Shown here piece by piece: positions 41,112 through 49,022 of a stretch of DNA of 64,000 nucleotides (positions are counted from its first letter, which is position 1; every line of letters begins with the position of its first letter). Under the pieces are notes generated by a model. It was not told where the DNA came from. It ran no database searches and saw only the letters and a program-made list of their open reading frames with translations. Origin of the DNA: JACKCD01 sp041390905 (lineage in GTDB: Bacteria; Chloroflexota; Anaerolineae; Promineifilales; Promineifilaceae); the NCBI GenBank assembly GCA_041390905.1, contig JAWKPA010000015.1:372001-436000 (forward strand), given 5' to 3'. The position numbers and the translations under genes are program-made.

Positions 41112-42311
41112 ATGGCAGCGGAGGCAATCCCGGTTGATGTATTAATTGTTGGTTCTGGCCCGTCGGGTAGTTCGACGGCGTTGCATTTGGTGAAAAGCAA
41201 CCCGGCATGGGCCAAGCGTATTGTGGTGGTGGATAAGGCTGTGCATCCCCGCGAAAAGCTGTGTGGTGGTGGTGTTACTCACATTGGGCAAAACATTCTC
41301 GCCAGGCTGGGCTTGCCGTTTGAGCCACCCAATTTTGAGGTTAGGGAAGTTCGTCTTGTTTACGAAGACTACAGCTATTCTTTTCATGGCAATCCCGTTT
41401 TTCGCATTATCCGGCGCGATGAATTTGACCATTGGCTGGTCAAAACGGCTGAAAAATTAGGCGTAGAAGTGCGCCAGGGGGATGGCGTGGTGCGGATTAC
41501 GCCAACGGCCGATTTTGTTGAGGTGGAAACCGAAACCGCGCTCTTTCATGCCAAAGTCCTCGTCGGTGCCGACGGCTCGCGCAGCTTTGTCCGCCAAACG
41601 CTCAAATGGGATGATGATTCCCGTGTGGCTCGCCTCATTGAAGTGTTGACCCCCGAAAATCCCCGTACCCAGCCCGAATTCCGCGACGGCGTGGCTGTGT
41701 TTGACTTTACCCCCATGACCAGCGAAGGGCTGCAAGGGTATTACTGGGATTTTCCCAGCTTTGTGGATGGGCAGCCGTTTATGAACCGGGGTGTATTTGA
41801 CAGTCGGGCGCGGTCGGAACGGCCGAAAGCCGACCTCAAGAAAACGCTGGCCGGGTCAATGGCAGAACGGGAGCGCTATTTGGCTGATTACAAGCTCAAG
41901 GGGCATCCGATTCGCTGGTGGGGGTCAAACGGCCGTTTTTCCATGCCTCGCGTTATTCTGGTGGGCGATGCGGCCGGCGCCGACCCCCTCTTTGGCGAAG
42001 GCATCTCCTTTGCCCTCGGCTATGGCGAAGTCGCCGAACAAGCCATCAACGATGCCTTTGCCCGCAGCGATTTCAGCTTTGCCACCTACCGCGACATCGT
42101 GCGTAAGCACCCTCTCTTCGTTCAGCTTCGCATTCGCACCCGCCTTGCCCGCTTTGCCTATTTGCTCAAATACCCTCGGCTCATTCGACTTGGCTGGCGT
42201 GCTGCCCGCTGGGTTGTCAAATTCACAGCCTGGCGTGACCCCAACTACATTCCCGGCAAAACTCCCCAAATCCTGCTTACCGACCTCGTTCATAACAGCC
42301 CCTTGCCCTAA
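41112..42311 (+). CDS. Geranylgeranyl-reductase-family FAD oxidoreductase
   Basis: The 399-residue protein has the FAD-binding start VDVLIVGSGPSGSSTALHLV, the REKLCGGGVTHIGQNIL block, and the distal FAD motif RVILVGDAAGADPLFGEGIS. This is the geranylgeranyl reductase/digeranylgeranylglycerophospholipid reductase family, which saturates isoprenoid chains or acts on other hydrophobic substrates. A C-terminal amphipathic region may touch the membrane. No chlorophyll or carotenoid genes are nearby, so the substrate is open. Start ATG 41112, with AGGATGAAGAG upstream. Confidence 0.85.
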   Translation: MAAEAIPVDVLIVGSGPSGSSTALHLVKSNPAWAKRIVVVDKAVHPREKLCGGGVTHIGQNILARLGLPFEPPNFEVREVRLVYEDYSYSFHGNPVFRIIRRDEFDHWLVKTAEKLGVEVRQGDGVVRITPTADFVEVETETALFHAKVLVGADGSRSFVRQTLKWDDDSRVARLIEVLTPENPRTQPEFRDGVAVFDFTPMTSEGLQGYYWDFPSFVDGQPFMNRGVFDSRARSERPKADLKKTLAGSMAERERYLADYKLKGHPIRWWGSNGRFSMPRVILVGDAAGADPLFGEGISFALGYGEVAEQAINDAFARSDFSFATYRDIVRKHPLFVQLRIRTRLARFAYLLKYPRLIRLGWRAARWVVKFTAWRDPNYIPGKTPQILLTDLVHNSPLP

Positions 42312-42326
42312 ACTGCCCGGTTCTTC

Positions 42327-42360
42327 TTTATGTGTTGACATAATTTATGTGTTGACATAA
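42327..42360. promoter_or_regulatory. Tandem pair of dyad sites TTATGT-GTTG-ACATAA
   Basis: The 17-bp unit TTTATGTGTTGACATAA occurs twice head to tail without a gap (42327-42343 and 42344-42360). Each contains a perfect inverted repeat TTATGT/ACATAA with a 4-bp centre, as expected for a dimeric regulator bound twice. Each unit also includes a TTGACA. It is 15 bp after the reductase stop. Confidence 0.55.
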
Positions 42361-42389
42361 TAAGGAACGAGGGTTAAATAAGTTACGCA

Positions 42390-42423
42390 AGAAGTTCAAC
42401 TTCTTCTGAGAAGTTGAACTTCT
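42390..42423. repeat. Double palindrome AGAAGTTSAACTTCT element (copy 2)
   Basis: AGAAGTTCAACTTCT (42390-42404), spacer TCTG, AGAAGTTGAACTTCT (42409-42423); same as 5861-5893 apart from the spacer. Confidence 0.75.
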
Positions 42424-42768
42424 AAACGCCTTATGTTTCAACAGATGAAACGTATAGGCAATGGGCCAAAACAGTTGCCCAAACTGGTGACCTAATCACC
42501 GCTTGCCTTGCCTGCAACAACGGCCGTTTGTTCTCATTGGGTCGTGGATGGTTCCGGCACAGAGGGCGAGGCGGCTGAGGGAAACGGCCGTTTGTTCTTC
42601 ACCAGGCAACAGCCAACCGCCTTGCCCCCACCAAACGCCCGTTAAAAATTCATTTGTTGGCATACATGGCGGTGCCATACGTCCCTCTACTAACCTTTCG
42701 ATTGAGAATGGCTTGTGGGCGTGCTTTTTGTTGCCACATTACGATTTTCGCAATAAAATCAGCTAGAT
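42424..42768. other. Non-coding stretch with two palindromes
   Basis: No credible gene was seen in these 345 bp. It holds two AACGGCCGTT copies (near 42520 and 42583), each flanked by TTTGTTC. Short open frames on both strands have no recognisable pattern. It may be decayed coding sequence. Confidence 0.5.
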
Positions 42769-42783
42769 TTTCGATAATCGAAA
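42769..42783. promoter_or_regulatory. Palindrome TTTCGATAATCGAAA upstream of the Lrp gene
   Basis: A perfect 15-bp dyad (TTTCGAT-A-ATCGAAA) 37 bp before the Lrp-type gene; similar ATTTTCG words occur at 42743-42750. A candidate autoregulatory operator. Confidence 0.45.
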
Positions 42784-42820
42784 TTTTGAGCAAGCAAATC
42801 GAAGATAGTAACCAACTCTA

Positions 42821-43294
42821 ATGGATAAACTTGACCGCGCAATTTTGACTCAGTTGCAAAAAAACGGCCGTAAACCATTTACCCAAATCGCCAAAGATCT
42901 CAACATTACCGAGGGTACTGTGCGGAATCGGGTCGGGCGACTTCTGGAGACACAGGCAGTCCAGATCATTGGGTTGGTTAACCCACACCAGGCAGGTTAT
43001 GAAGCCCCCGCTATCATTGGGGTTTCCGTTCATCCCCCTCTGCTTGGGCAAGCCGCAGATCAAATTGTGAAACTTCCTGAAGTGAGCTACCTGATCATGG
43101 TTTCAGGCGAATTTGATCTTATGGTGGAGGTGCTTTGTCGTGATCGTGCCCATTTGGCCTCCTTTATTCGCGACACCTTACTACAAATTCCCGGCGTACA
43201 GCGCACACAAACTTCGCTTATCTTGCATACCTACAAGATGGCGCAAGATGCACCCATTTTGGTAACATCGGAAAATTTGAAGTTGATTTCTTGA
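42821..43294 (+). CDS. Lrp/AsnC family transcription regulator
   Basis: The 157-residue protein has an N-terminal HTH (LDRAILTQLQKNGRKPFTQI, then DLNITEGTVRNRVGRLLE) and a C-terminal RAM ligand-binding domain (about residues 65-145, VSYLIMVSGEFDLMVEVLCR). Such proteins bind amino acids or related small molecules and often control adjacent transport genes. The polyamine-type importer genes start 88 bp downstream in the same direction, so it may regulate them. A palindrome lies just upstream of its own start. Confidence 0.9.
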   Translation: MDKLDRAILTQLQKNGRKPFTQIAKDLNITEGTVRNRVGRLLETQAVQIIGLVNPHQAGYEAPAIIGVSVHPPLLGQAADQIVKLPEVSYLIMVSGEFDLMVEVLCRDRAHLASFIRDTLLQIPGVQRTQTSLILHTYKMAQDAPILVTSENLKLIS

Positions 43295-43382
43295 CAAATC
43301 AGTTCTGTTAGATAAGCTCTTGCGCGAGAGCGTTCGCCCATCTGCTCTTGCATAGATCCCGATACTCCAAAAGGAGATAAAC

Positions 43383-44483
43383 GTGGCACAACAACTTGCT
43401 GTTGATTTACAAAATGTGACCAAACAGTTTGGCTCTGTCAAAGCTGTAGACAATATTTCACTAGGCATTCAAGATGGTGAGTTTTTCTCTCTTTTGGGGC
43501 CTAGTGGCTGTGGTAAAACAACAACCTTGCGTATGATTGCAGGGTTTGAGCAGCCGAGCGAAGGCGAAATCTATATTCATGGACAACCAGTCGCCGGTAT
43601 TCCCCCTTATAAACGCCCCGTCAACACCGTTTTTCAAAGTTATGCCCTTTTTCCCCACATGACTGTGGCACAAAATGTTGCCTTTGGGCTGGAAATGAAA
43701 AAGGTGTCCAAGACAGAAATTGCCAAGCGCGTTAGTGACGCACTGGAACTGGTGCAACTGCCGCAAATGAGCAATCGCAAGCCGCGCCAGCTTTCAGGTG
43801 GGCAGCAGCAGCGAGTGGCGTTGGCACGGGCGTTGGTTAACAAACCCGAAGTGTTGCTGCTGGATGAGCCGTTGGGGGCACTGGATTTAAAGCTGCGGAA
43901 GGCCATGCAACTGGAACTCAAGCAGATTCAGTCTGAGGTGGGCATTACGTTTATTTATGTAACCCATGATCAGGAAGAGGCACTAACAATGTCAGACCGG
44001 ATTGCGGTCATGAGTAATGGGTTGGTGCAGCAGGTGGGGGCGCCGCGTGATATTTATGAGCATCCGGCTAACCGGTTTGTGGCTGATTTTATTGGTGAAA
44101 CAAACTTTATTAATGGCACGGTGGCTGGATTAAATGGCTTGGCGACGCTGATGGTGGGTGGGGTTAAGCTTTTGGGAACTGCGGACGGCCGTTCTTTGCG
44201 TGAAGGGCAAAAAGCAACCCTGGCAATTCGCCCCGAAAAAGTTAGCCTGGCTGCTCCCGGCCATACTAAAACCGGTGGTAAAAACAATGTGACCCTGACA
44301 GGTGAAGTGCAAGAAGCGATCTATATCGGCACAGACACCCGCTATCGGGTTCATCTGGTTGATAACGCCAGCATCTTTGTCCGCGTACAAAATCTGGGTG
44401 CCCACTATGACACCACCTTCAAGGTTGGTGACAAAGTTGCCGTACAGTGGGACGCCGAAAACGCCCAGATTTTGACCGAGTAA
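43383..44483 (+). CDS. potA: Spermidine/putrescine ABC transporter ATP-binding protein
   Basis: The 366-residue ATPase has Walker A GPSGCGKTT, the signature LSGGQQQR, Walker B VLLLDEPLGALD, switch THDQEEALTMSD, and a C-terminal TOBE region (about residues 285-365) with NFINGTVAGLNG. This is the PotA/FbpC-type importer ATPase. The start is GTG at 43383 with AAAGGAG upstream. It heads a potA-B-C-D operon that ends at a terminator near 47964; substrate class rests on that operon as a whole. Confidence 0.9.
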   Translation: MAQQLAVDLQNVTKQFGSVKAVDNISLGIQDGEFFSLLGPSGCGKTTTLRMIAGFEQPSEGEIYIHGQPVAGIPPYKRPVNTVFQSYALFPHMTVAQNVAFGLEMKKVSKTEIAKRVSDALELVQLPQMSNRKPRQLSGGQQQRVALARALVNKPEVLLLDEPLGALDLKLRKAMQLELKQIQSEVGITFIYVTHDQEEALTMSDRIAVMSNGLVQQVGAPRDIYEHPANRFVADFIGETNFINGTVAGLNGLATLMVGGVKLLGTADGRSLREGQKATLAIRPEKVSLAAPGHTKTGGKNNVTLTGEVQEAIYIGTDTRYRVHLVDNASIFVRVQNLGAHYDTTFKVGDKVAVQWDAENAQILTE

Positions 44484-44522
44484 GTTTGCTGTTGTGGATT
44501 GTTGGTGAAGGAGGAGAACATA

Positions 44523-45875
44523 ATGACAACCGTAAGCACAACCGACGCCCAACTGGATAAAAAAGAGATAATGATGGAAGCTGGCATTGACCCAATGAGC
44601 CAGCTTGCCGGTTATCTTTCGCTGTTCCACGGTGCTTTGTGGGCATTTATGCTGTTTCGCTGGGTCACATTTGGCAGTATCAACTGGACGGCCTTTGCCT
44701 CGGAACTTGCTTTGTCGCAGTGGCCGCCGGTTATGGCTTATTTGATCTATGGCGTTTTTCTCGTTGTGGATTTAGTAGTGGGGGTGGGGCTGCTGCGTAA
44801 AGTTGCAGCGGCTCGTAAGCTGGGCATTGGGCGAAGCGTTGCGGTGATCATCTTTGCTGTGGCGTACTTTTGGCTGACGCGGGAATTTGTGGGAGCCATG
44901 GTCATTGTGGGGCTGGCTGGTATGCTGCTCATTTTGGAGATGCGCTATGCGGCCTGGAGCATTGCTTATCCCGCAGGTTTTTGGCTGGGTGTCTTCTTTG
45001 TGGCACCCATGCTCATTGTGTTGGTAGTGAGCCTGGGGGAACGGTCGCGTCTTGGCACTGTTACCTACCCTGCTTTTAGCTTAAGCAATATTGGTGGGTA
45101 TTTTGATGATTATGTGCGTTTTTTCAGCCGGGTGGGCGGTGAGTTTATCTACTTACGCATCTTTTGGCGGTCGGTTTGGTTGGCAACGTTCAACATGCTG
45201 GCTTGCCTGCTCATTGCATATCCCTTTGCTTACTGGATTGCCCGGCAGGAGGAACGGTACCGAAACTCGCTTGTCTTTTTGGTAATGATTCCGTTTTGGA
45301 CGAACTTTTTGGTGCGAACCTATGCCTGGATGCTGCTGCTGCGTGATTCGGGGTTAATCAACAATTTCTGGACGATTACGCTGCATGAGCAGGCGGTGGC
45401 ACTTTCTGGTAACTCGGCCTTTTTTGCCTGGCTGGCGGAGATAACGGATCATACGCTGCCGCTGTTGTTTAACCAGCCGGCCGTCATGGTGGGGCTGCTC
45501 TATGGGTATTTTCCGCTTATGGTGCTGCCGCTTTATAGTAATTTGGAAAAGCTGGATTGGTCGCTGCTGGAGGCAGCGGCTGATTTGGGAGCCAATGCGT
45601 GGCACAGTACGTTGCGTATTTTGCTGCCGCTGAGTATGCCGGGGATTGTGGCGGGTTCAATCATTGTGTTTATCCCGTCGCTGGGAGCTTATGTGACGCC
45701 TGACTTGCTGGGTGGGGCAAAGGTGGCATTGCTGGGCAATTTGTTGCAGCAACAGTTTATGACGGTGCGTGACTGGCCTTTTGGTTCGGCGATTGGCTTT
45801 ATTATGTTGTTTATTATGCTGATGGCGACGCTGCTTTATTTCCGCACGTTGAATCAAAGCGAAACGGCCGTTTAG
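44523..45875 (+). CDS. potB: Spermidine/putrescine ABC transporter permease with extra N-terminal membrane domain
   Basis: The 450-residue protein is about 160 residues longer than standard PotB. The usual permease begins near residue 145 (PAGFWLGVFFVAPMLIVLVV) and contains the EAA loop LEAAADLGANAWHSTLRILL. The preceding part has about four membrane segments (LSLFHGALWAFMLFRWVTFG; VMAYLIYGVFLVVDLVVGVG; VAVIIFAVAYFWL; GAMVIVGLAGMLLIL) unrelated to the transporter core as I read it. The frame is continuous, so it is a fusion or extension. The ATG at 44523 follows AAGGAGGAG. Confidence 0.85.
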   Translation: MTTVSTTDAQLDKKEIMMEAGIDPMSQLAGYLSLFHGALWAFMLFRWVTFGSINWTAFASELALSQWPPVMAYLIYGVFLVVDLVVGVGLLRKVAAARKLGIGRSVAVIIFAVAYFWLTREFVGAMVIVGLAGMLLILEMRYAAWSIAYPAGFWLGVFFVAPMLIVLVVSLGERSRLGTVTYPAFSLSNIGGYFDDYVRFFSRVGGEFIYLRIFWRSVWLATFNMLACLLIAYPFAYWIARQEERYRNSLVFLVMIPFWTNFLVRTYAWMLLLRDSGLINNFWTITLHEQAVALSGNSAFFAWLAEITDHTLPLLFNQPAVMVGLLYGYFPLMVLPLYSNLEKLDWSLLEAAADLGANAWHSTLRILLPLSMPGIVAGSIIVFIPSLGAYVTPDLLGGAKVALLGNLLQQQFMTVRDWPFGSAIGFIMLFIMLMATLLYFRTLNQSETAV

Positions 45876-45893
45876 CCTGGAGGACATTATTCC

Positions 45894-46733
45894 ATGACGA
45901 CTGCAACAGTAAACCCAACCAGCTCACGGCCAACGCCGCGCCGCCTTAGCCGTGATGAACTACGAGCCGCTTTTAACAAACGTATACTTACCTGGCTTTC
46001 TATTGGTATCTTTGTCTTTCTCTACCTGCCCATCCTCATTCTCATCATTTACTCGTTCAACGAAAACAAAATCGTTGGGGTGTGGACAGGGTTTAGCTTT
46101 GTTTGGTACCAGGAATTGTTTAGAGATGCTGCCTTGCTTAACGCCTTGCAAGTTAGTATCTGGGTTGCTTTCTGGTCAACCATTCTAAGTACTATTCTGG
46201 GATCGTTGGCCGCCATTGTGCTGGAACGTTTTCGCTTTTGGGGCAAGCTTACCTATGATGCCGTTCTCTACCTGCCTATCATCATTCCAGATATTGTGAT
46301 GGCACTTTCCACCCTGCTGTTCTTTGTCATCCTCAACATTCCCCTCAGCCGTTATACCATTCTCATCGCTCATGTGGCCTTCAATATCGCCTTTGTGGCG
46401 GTGGTGGTGCGGGCGCGGTTGGCCGATATGGATCGCCGGCTGGAAGAGGCAGCGGCTGATTTGGGTGCCAATGAGTGGCTTACGTTTCGCCGCGTCACGC
46501 TGCCGCTGTTAACGCCGGGGATTGTTTCGGGAGCTTTGTTGGCTTTTACCTTGTCGCTGGATGATTTTGTGATCACCTTTTTTGTGGCCGGGCCGGGATC
46601 CACAACGCTGCCTGTGCGCGTTTATTCGATGATCAAGTTTGGTGTTACGCCAGAAGTTAATGCCGTTTCAACCCTGATGTTTTTAGGTTCAACGCTTCTG
46701 GTCATTATTTCGCTGGTGCTTCAGCGCCGGTAG
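45894..46733 (+). CDS. potC: Spermidine/putrescine ABC transporter permease
   Basis: The 279-residue protein has about six membrane segments. Typical PotC features are IFVFLYLPILILIIYSFNEN, the DIVMALSTLLFF region and the EAA loop LEEAAADLGANEWLTFRRVT. It pairs with PotB to form the pore. The ATG at 45894 follows GGAGGACATTATTCC, 18 bp after the potB stop. It is of normal length, without the extension seen in its partner. Confidence 0.92.
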   Translation: MTTATVNPTSSRPTPRRLSRDELRAAFNKRILTWLSIGIFVFLYLPILILIIYSFNENKIVGVWTGFSFVWYQELFRDAALLNALQVSIWVAFWSTILSTILGSLAAIVLERFRFWGKLTYDAVLYLPIIIPDIVMALSTLLFFVILNIPLSRYTILIAHVAFNIAFVAVVVRARLADMDRRLEEAAADLGANEWLTFRRVTLPLLTPGIVSGALLAFTLSLDDFVITFFVAGPGSTTLPVRVYSMIKFGVTPEVNAVSTLMFLGSTLLVIISLVLQRR

Positions 46734-46767
46734 ATGTAGATTGGTTTGTTATTTTTGGAGGAAAAGA

Positions 46768-47958
46768 ATGAAGAAAATACTGTACCCACTTTTGTTGTTT
46801 GTGATGATTTTGCTGCTTGCGGCTTGTGGAGGAGGGCCTGCTGGCGGGCCGGCCGCCTCGGAACCAGAAACGGCCAGTGACGCAGCAGCAGATACGGGGA
46901 GCGCGGTAACGGGAGAAACGGCCGTTTCCGAAGAAGGCCCCCAGCTTGCCGACGAGATCAGCGTCTACAACTGGGCTGACTATATTGACGAAGAGCTGCT
47001 GACCGCCTACGAAGAAGAATACGGTGTTCATATTCTCTACGATACCTTTGCCTCAAACGAAGACCTGCTGGCAAAATTGCAGGCTGGTGCTACCGGTTAT
47101 GATGTCATTGTGCCTTCAGATTACATGGTTTTTCAAATGATCGAGCTGGGGCTGTTGGCTGAAATTGATACGGCACAAATGCCCAACTTTGCCAACATTG
47201 GCGACGAGTTTAAAAACGCCCCGTTTGACCCCGGCAATAAACATTGCGTTCCCTATCAGTGGGGTACCAGTGGGATTGCCTACCAGCCAAGTCACCCTGT
47301 TTTTGCCGAAAACCCACCAAACAGTTGGGCTTATTTATTTGATCCGGCCATGCTGGAGCAATACGCTGGCGATGGGATTAATGTTCTCAACGACTCCCGC
47401 GAGTTGATGGCGGCCGCCTTGGTTTATCTTGGCTATGAGGGCAACAGCCAAAACCCGGATGAGATTGCCCAAGCGCGTGATGTGGTTATTAAGGCGAAGC
47501 CTTACTACAAGACATTCAACAGTGAAGATTACGACGACACACTGCTTATTGCCGGTGAGGTTGTTATCTCGCACAGTTGGAGTGGTGATGCCGCCAACGC
47601 TTATTGGTCTACCTATGACGAAGCAACTGAACAAAGTGAATGGGCCTATACCATTCCTGAAGAGGGTGCGGTTAAGTGGTTGGATAACATTTGTATTACG
47701 GCATCGAGCCAGAAGTATGAAACGGCCGTTCACTTCATCAACTACCTGCTCGACGCTGAAAACGGTGCTGCCATTACCAACTTTACCTACTATGCCAGCC
47801 CCAACGAAGCCGCCAAGGCCTATATTGTGGACGAAATCCTGAACGACCCCAGCATTTATCCGCCAGAAGACGTGCAATCTAAGCTGTATTGGCTGACACA
47901 AGTCGGCGATGCTGTCTTCCTCTACGACGAGGCGTGGACGGCGATTAAAGGTCAATAA
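46768..47958 (+). CDS. potD: Spermidine/putrescine-binding lipoprotein
   Basis: The 396-residue protein begins MKKILYPLLLFVMILLLAAC, a lipoprotein signal. An acidic, low-complexity linker then carries an AACGGCCGTT-encoded ETAVSEE. The binding domain starts ISVYNWADYIDEELLTAYEE and contains YDVIVPSDYMVFQMIELGLL and VPYQWGTSGIAY, all typical of PotD/PotF. It delivers polyamine-like substrates to PotBC. The ATG at 46768 (GGAGGAAAAGA upstream) is preferred to a frame start at 46741. It ends the operon just before a terminator. Confidence 0.92.
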   Translation: MKKILYPLLLFVMILLLAACGGGPAGGPAASEPETASDAAADTGSAVTGETAVSEEGPQLADEISVYNWADYIDEELLTAYEEEYGVHILYDTFASNEDLLAKLQAGATGYDVIVPSDYMVFQMIELGLLAEIDTAQMPNFANIGDEFKNAPFDPGNKHCVPYQWGTSGIAYQPSHPVFAENPPNSWAYLFDPAMLEQYAGDGINVLNDSRELMAAALVYLGYEGNSQNPDEIAQARDVVIKAKPYYKTFNSEDYDDTLLIAGEVVISHSWSGDAANAYWSTYDEATEQSEWAYTIPEEGAVKWLDNICITASSQKYETAVHFINYLLDAENGAAITNFTYYASPNEAAKAYIVDEILNDPSIYPPEDVQSKLYWLTQVGDAVFLYDEAWTAIKGQ

Positions 47959-47963
47959 AACGA

Positions 47964-47992
47964 AAAGCCCCGGTTCTGCCGGGGCTTTTTTT
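47964..47992 (+). terminator. Terminator of the pot operon
   Basis: AAAGCCCCGG-TTCTG-CCGGGGCTTT followed by a T run, 6 bp after the potD stop. Confidence 0.92.
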
Positions 47993-47993
47993 A

Positions 47994-48566
47994 TCAACCT
48001 GGTTCGCCATAAAGCCACCAGTAGACAGATTCGGGATAAGCTGGCTGCCATTCTGGCGGCCAAATAAATTCGCCTCGGCGCAAATAGCGGCGCAGATTGT
48101 TGTCCAGCAGGAGAATCTGCTGCGGTACTCGCGGGTCTAGCTGGTAGGGTGGGAGTTCCAGTTGCCCCACTAGAGCTTCAAGCATGGCGCGGGTTTCAAC
48201 CATTGAGGCGTAATTGGCGGCGCGTTTGTCTTTGGTTAAATCACGCAAATATTCTCCCCATTGGCGTAGCCTGGCTTCCAGTTCGCGGTGTATTTTTTGT
48301 TCCAGACGGACAATTTTTTCCACGAGTGCCTGATTGTATTGAATAACGGCCGTTTCCATCACCCTTCGCGTCGGCTCGTCCAGCAAATCTTCCAGTGCCA
48401 ATAGCCGGTGTTGCCGCATCAAATAGCCCCCTAGCGTCAGGCGCGGCATGGTGGCATCCATAATGTGCCAAAACAACACGTCACTCCGCAAATACGCTTC
48501 CATCTCATTGGACATAGCCGCCAAAATTGCCACGTCCCGCTGTAGTTTGTCAATCCCTTCGCTCAT
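47994..48566 (-). CDS. Conserved hypothetical helical protein
   Basis: The 190-residue protein has no signal peptide or membrane segment. It is predicted mostly helical (MSEGIDKLQRDVAILAAMSN; EKIVRLEQKIHRELEARLRQ) with a Trp/Pro-rich end (EFIWPPEWQPAYPESVYWWL). I do not recognise a family. It is convergent with potD, with the terminator in between, and divergent from the small zinc-ribbon gene, with a perfect 9-bp hairpin (48580-48603) between. Confidence 0.65.
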   Translation of the reverse strand: MSEGIDKLQRDVAILAAMSNEMEAYLRSDVLFWHIMDATMPRLTLGGYLMRQHRLLALEDLLDEPTRRVMETAVIQYNQALVEKIVRLEQKIHRELEARLRQWGEYLRDLTKDKRAANYASMVETRAMLEALVGQLELPPYQLDPRVPQQILLLDNNLRRYLRRGEFIWPPEWQPAYPESVYWWLYGEPG

Positions 48567-48579
48567 AAAAAAACCTCAT

Positions 48580-48603
48580 AGCAGTCTCGACTCTGAGACT
48601 GCT
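48580..48603. repeat. Hairpin AGCAGTCTC/GAGACTGCT
   Basis: Perfect 9-bp stem with a 6-nt loop in the divergent region; could be a regulatory dyad or small repeat. Confidence 0.55.
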
Positions 48604-48722
48604 TGGTGTGTTGTCATCTGCGGTATAATAGGTCACAGTAGAAGCGTAAGCAAGAAAATCGGGTTCTTTGGGATTTGTTGCGGTTGCGCTCATAAACCCA
48701 CAGGGCTGAAGAGGGATAGATT

Positions 48723-49022
48723 ATGTCTGCTATGAGACGAGCCGCCATTTACAAACTGGCGAAATTGGCTCGTGAGATTGAATTAGATGTGATGGAGGGG
48801 GAGCTGCGTCAGGACACAAACGGCCGTTGGCATGTTGGCGAATATGATCTGAGCAGTTGGCTGAACCGCCATAGCGGGGAGAACCTTGTTTTGGCTCTTG
48901 GCTCCTTGTCCGATGAACGTCCTGTCAACACGCGCACATGTCGTACTTGTGGGCGTGATTATACCGAACTCGAATGTCCTCACTGTCGGCAAAATCGAAT
49001 TCGGCTGCGTGGTCATGCGTAA
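48723..49022 (+). CDS. Small protein with C-terminal zinc ribbon
   Basis: The 99-residue protein has a helical N-terminus (RRAAIYKLAKLAREIELDVM) and a C-terminal four-cysteine zinc-ribbon pattern, CRTCGRDYTELECPHC. No family name is known to me. Its last 8 bp overlap the start of the next gene, so the two are co-translated. The ATG at 48723 is the first in frame; a second ATG lies three codons later. Confidence 0.65.
   Translation: MSAMRRAAIYKLAKLAREIELDVMEGELRQDTNGRWHVGEYDLSSWLNRHSGENLVLALGSLSDERPVNTRTCRTCGRDYTELECPHCRQNRIRLRGHA

Noticed and set aside
42503..42766. 87-codon plus-strand open frame before the Lrp gene
   Set aside because: No ribosome-binding site, no conserved pattern, and two AACGGCCGTT copies make up a large share of it.
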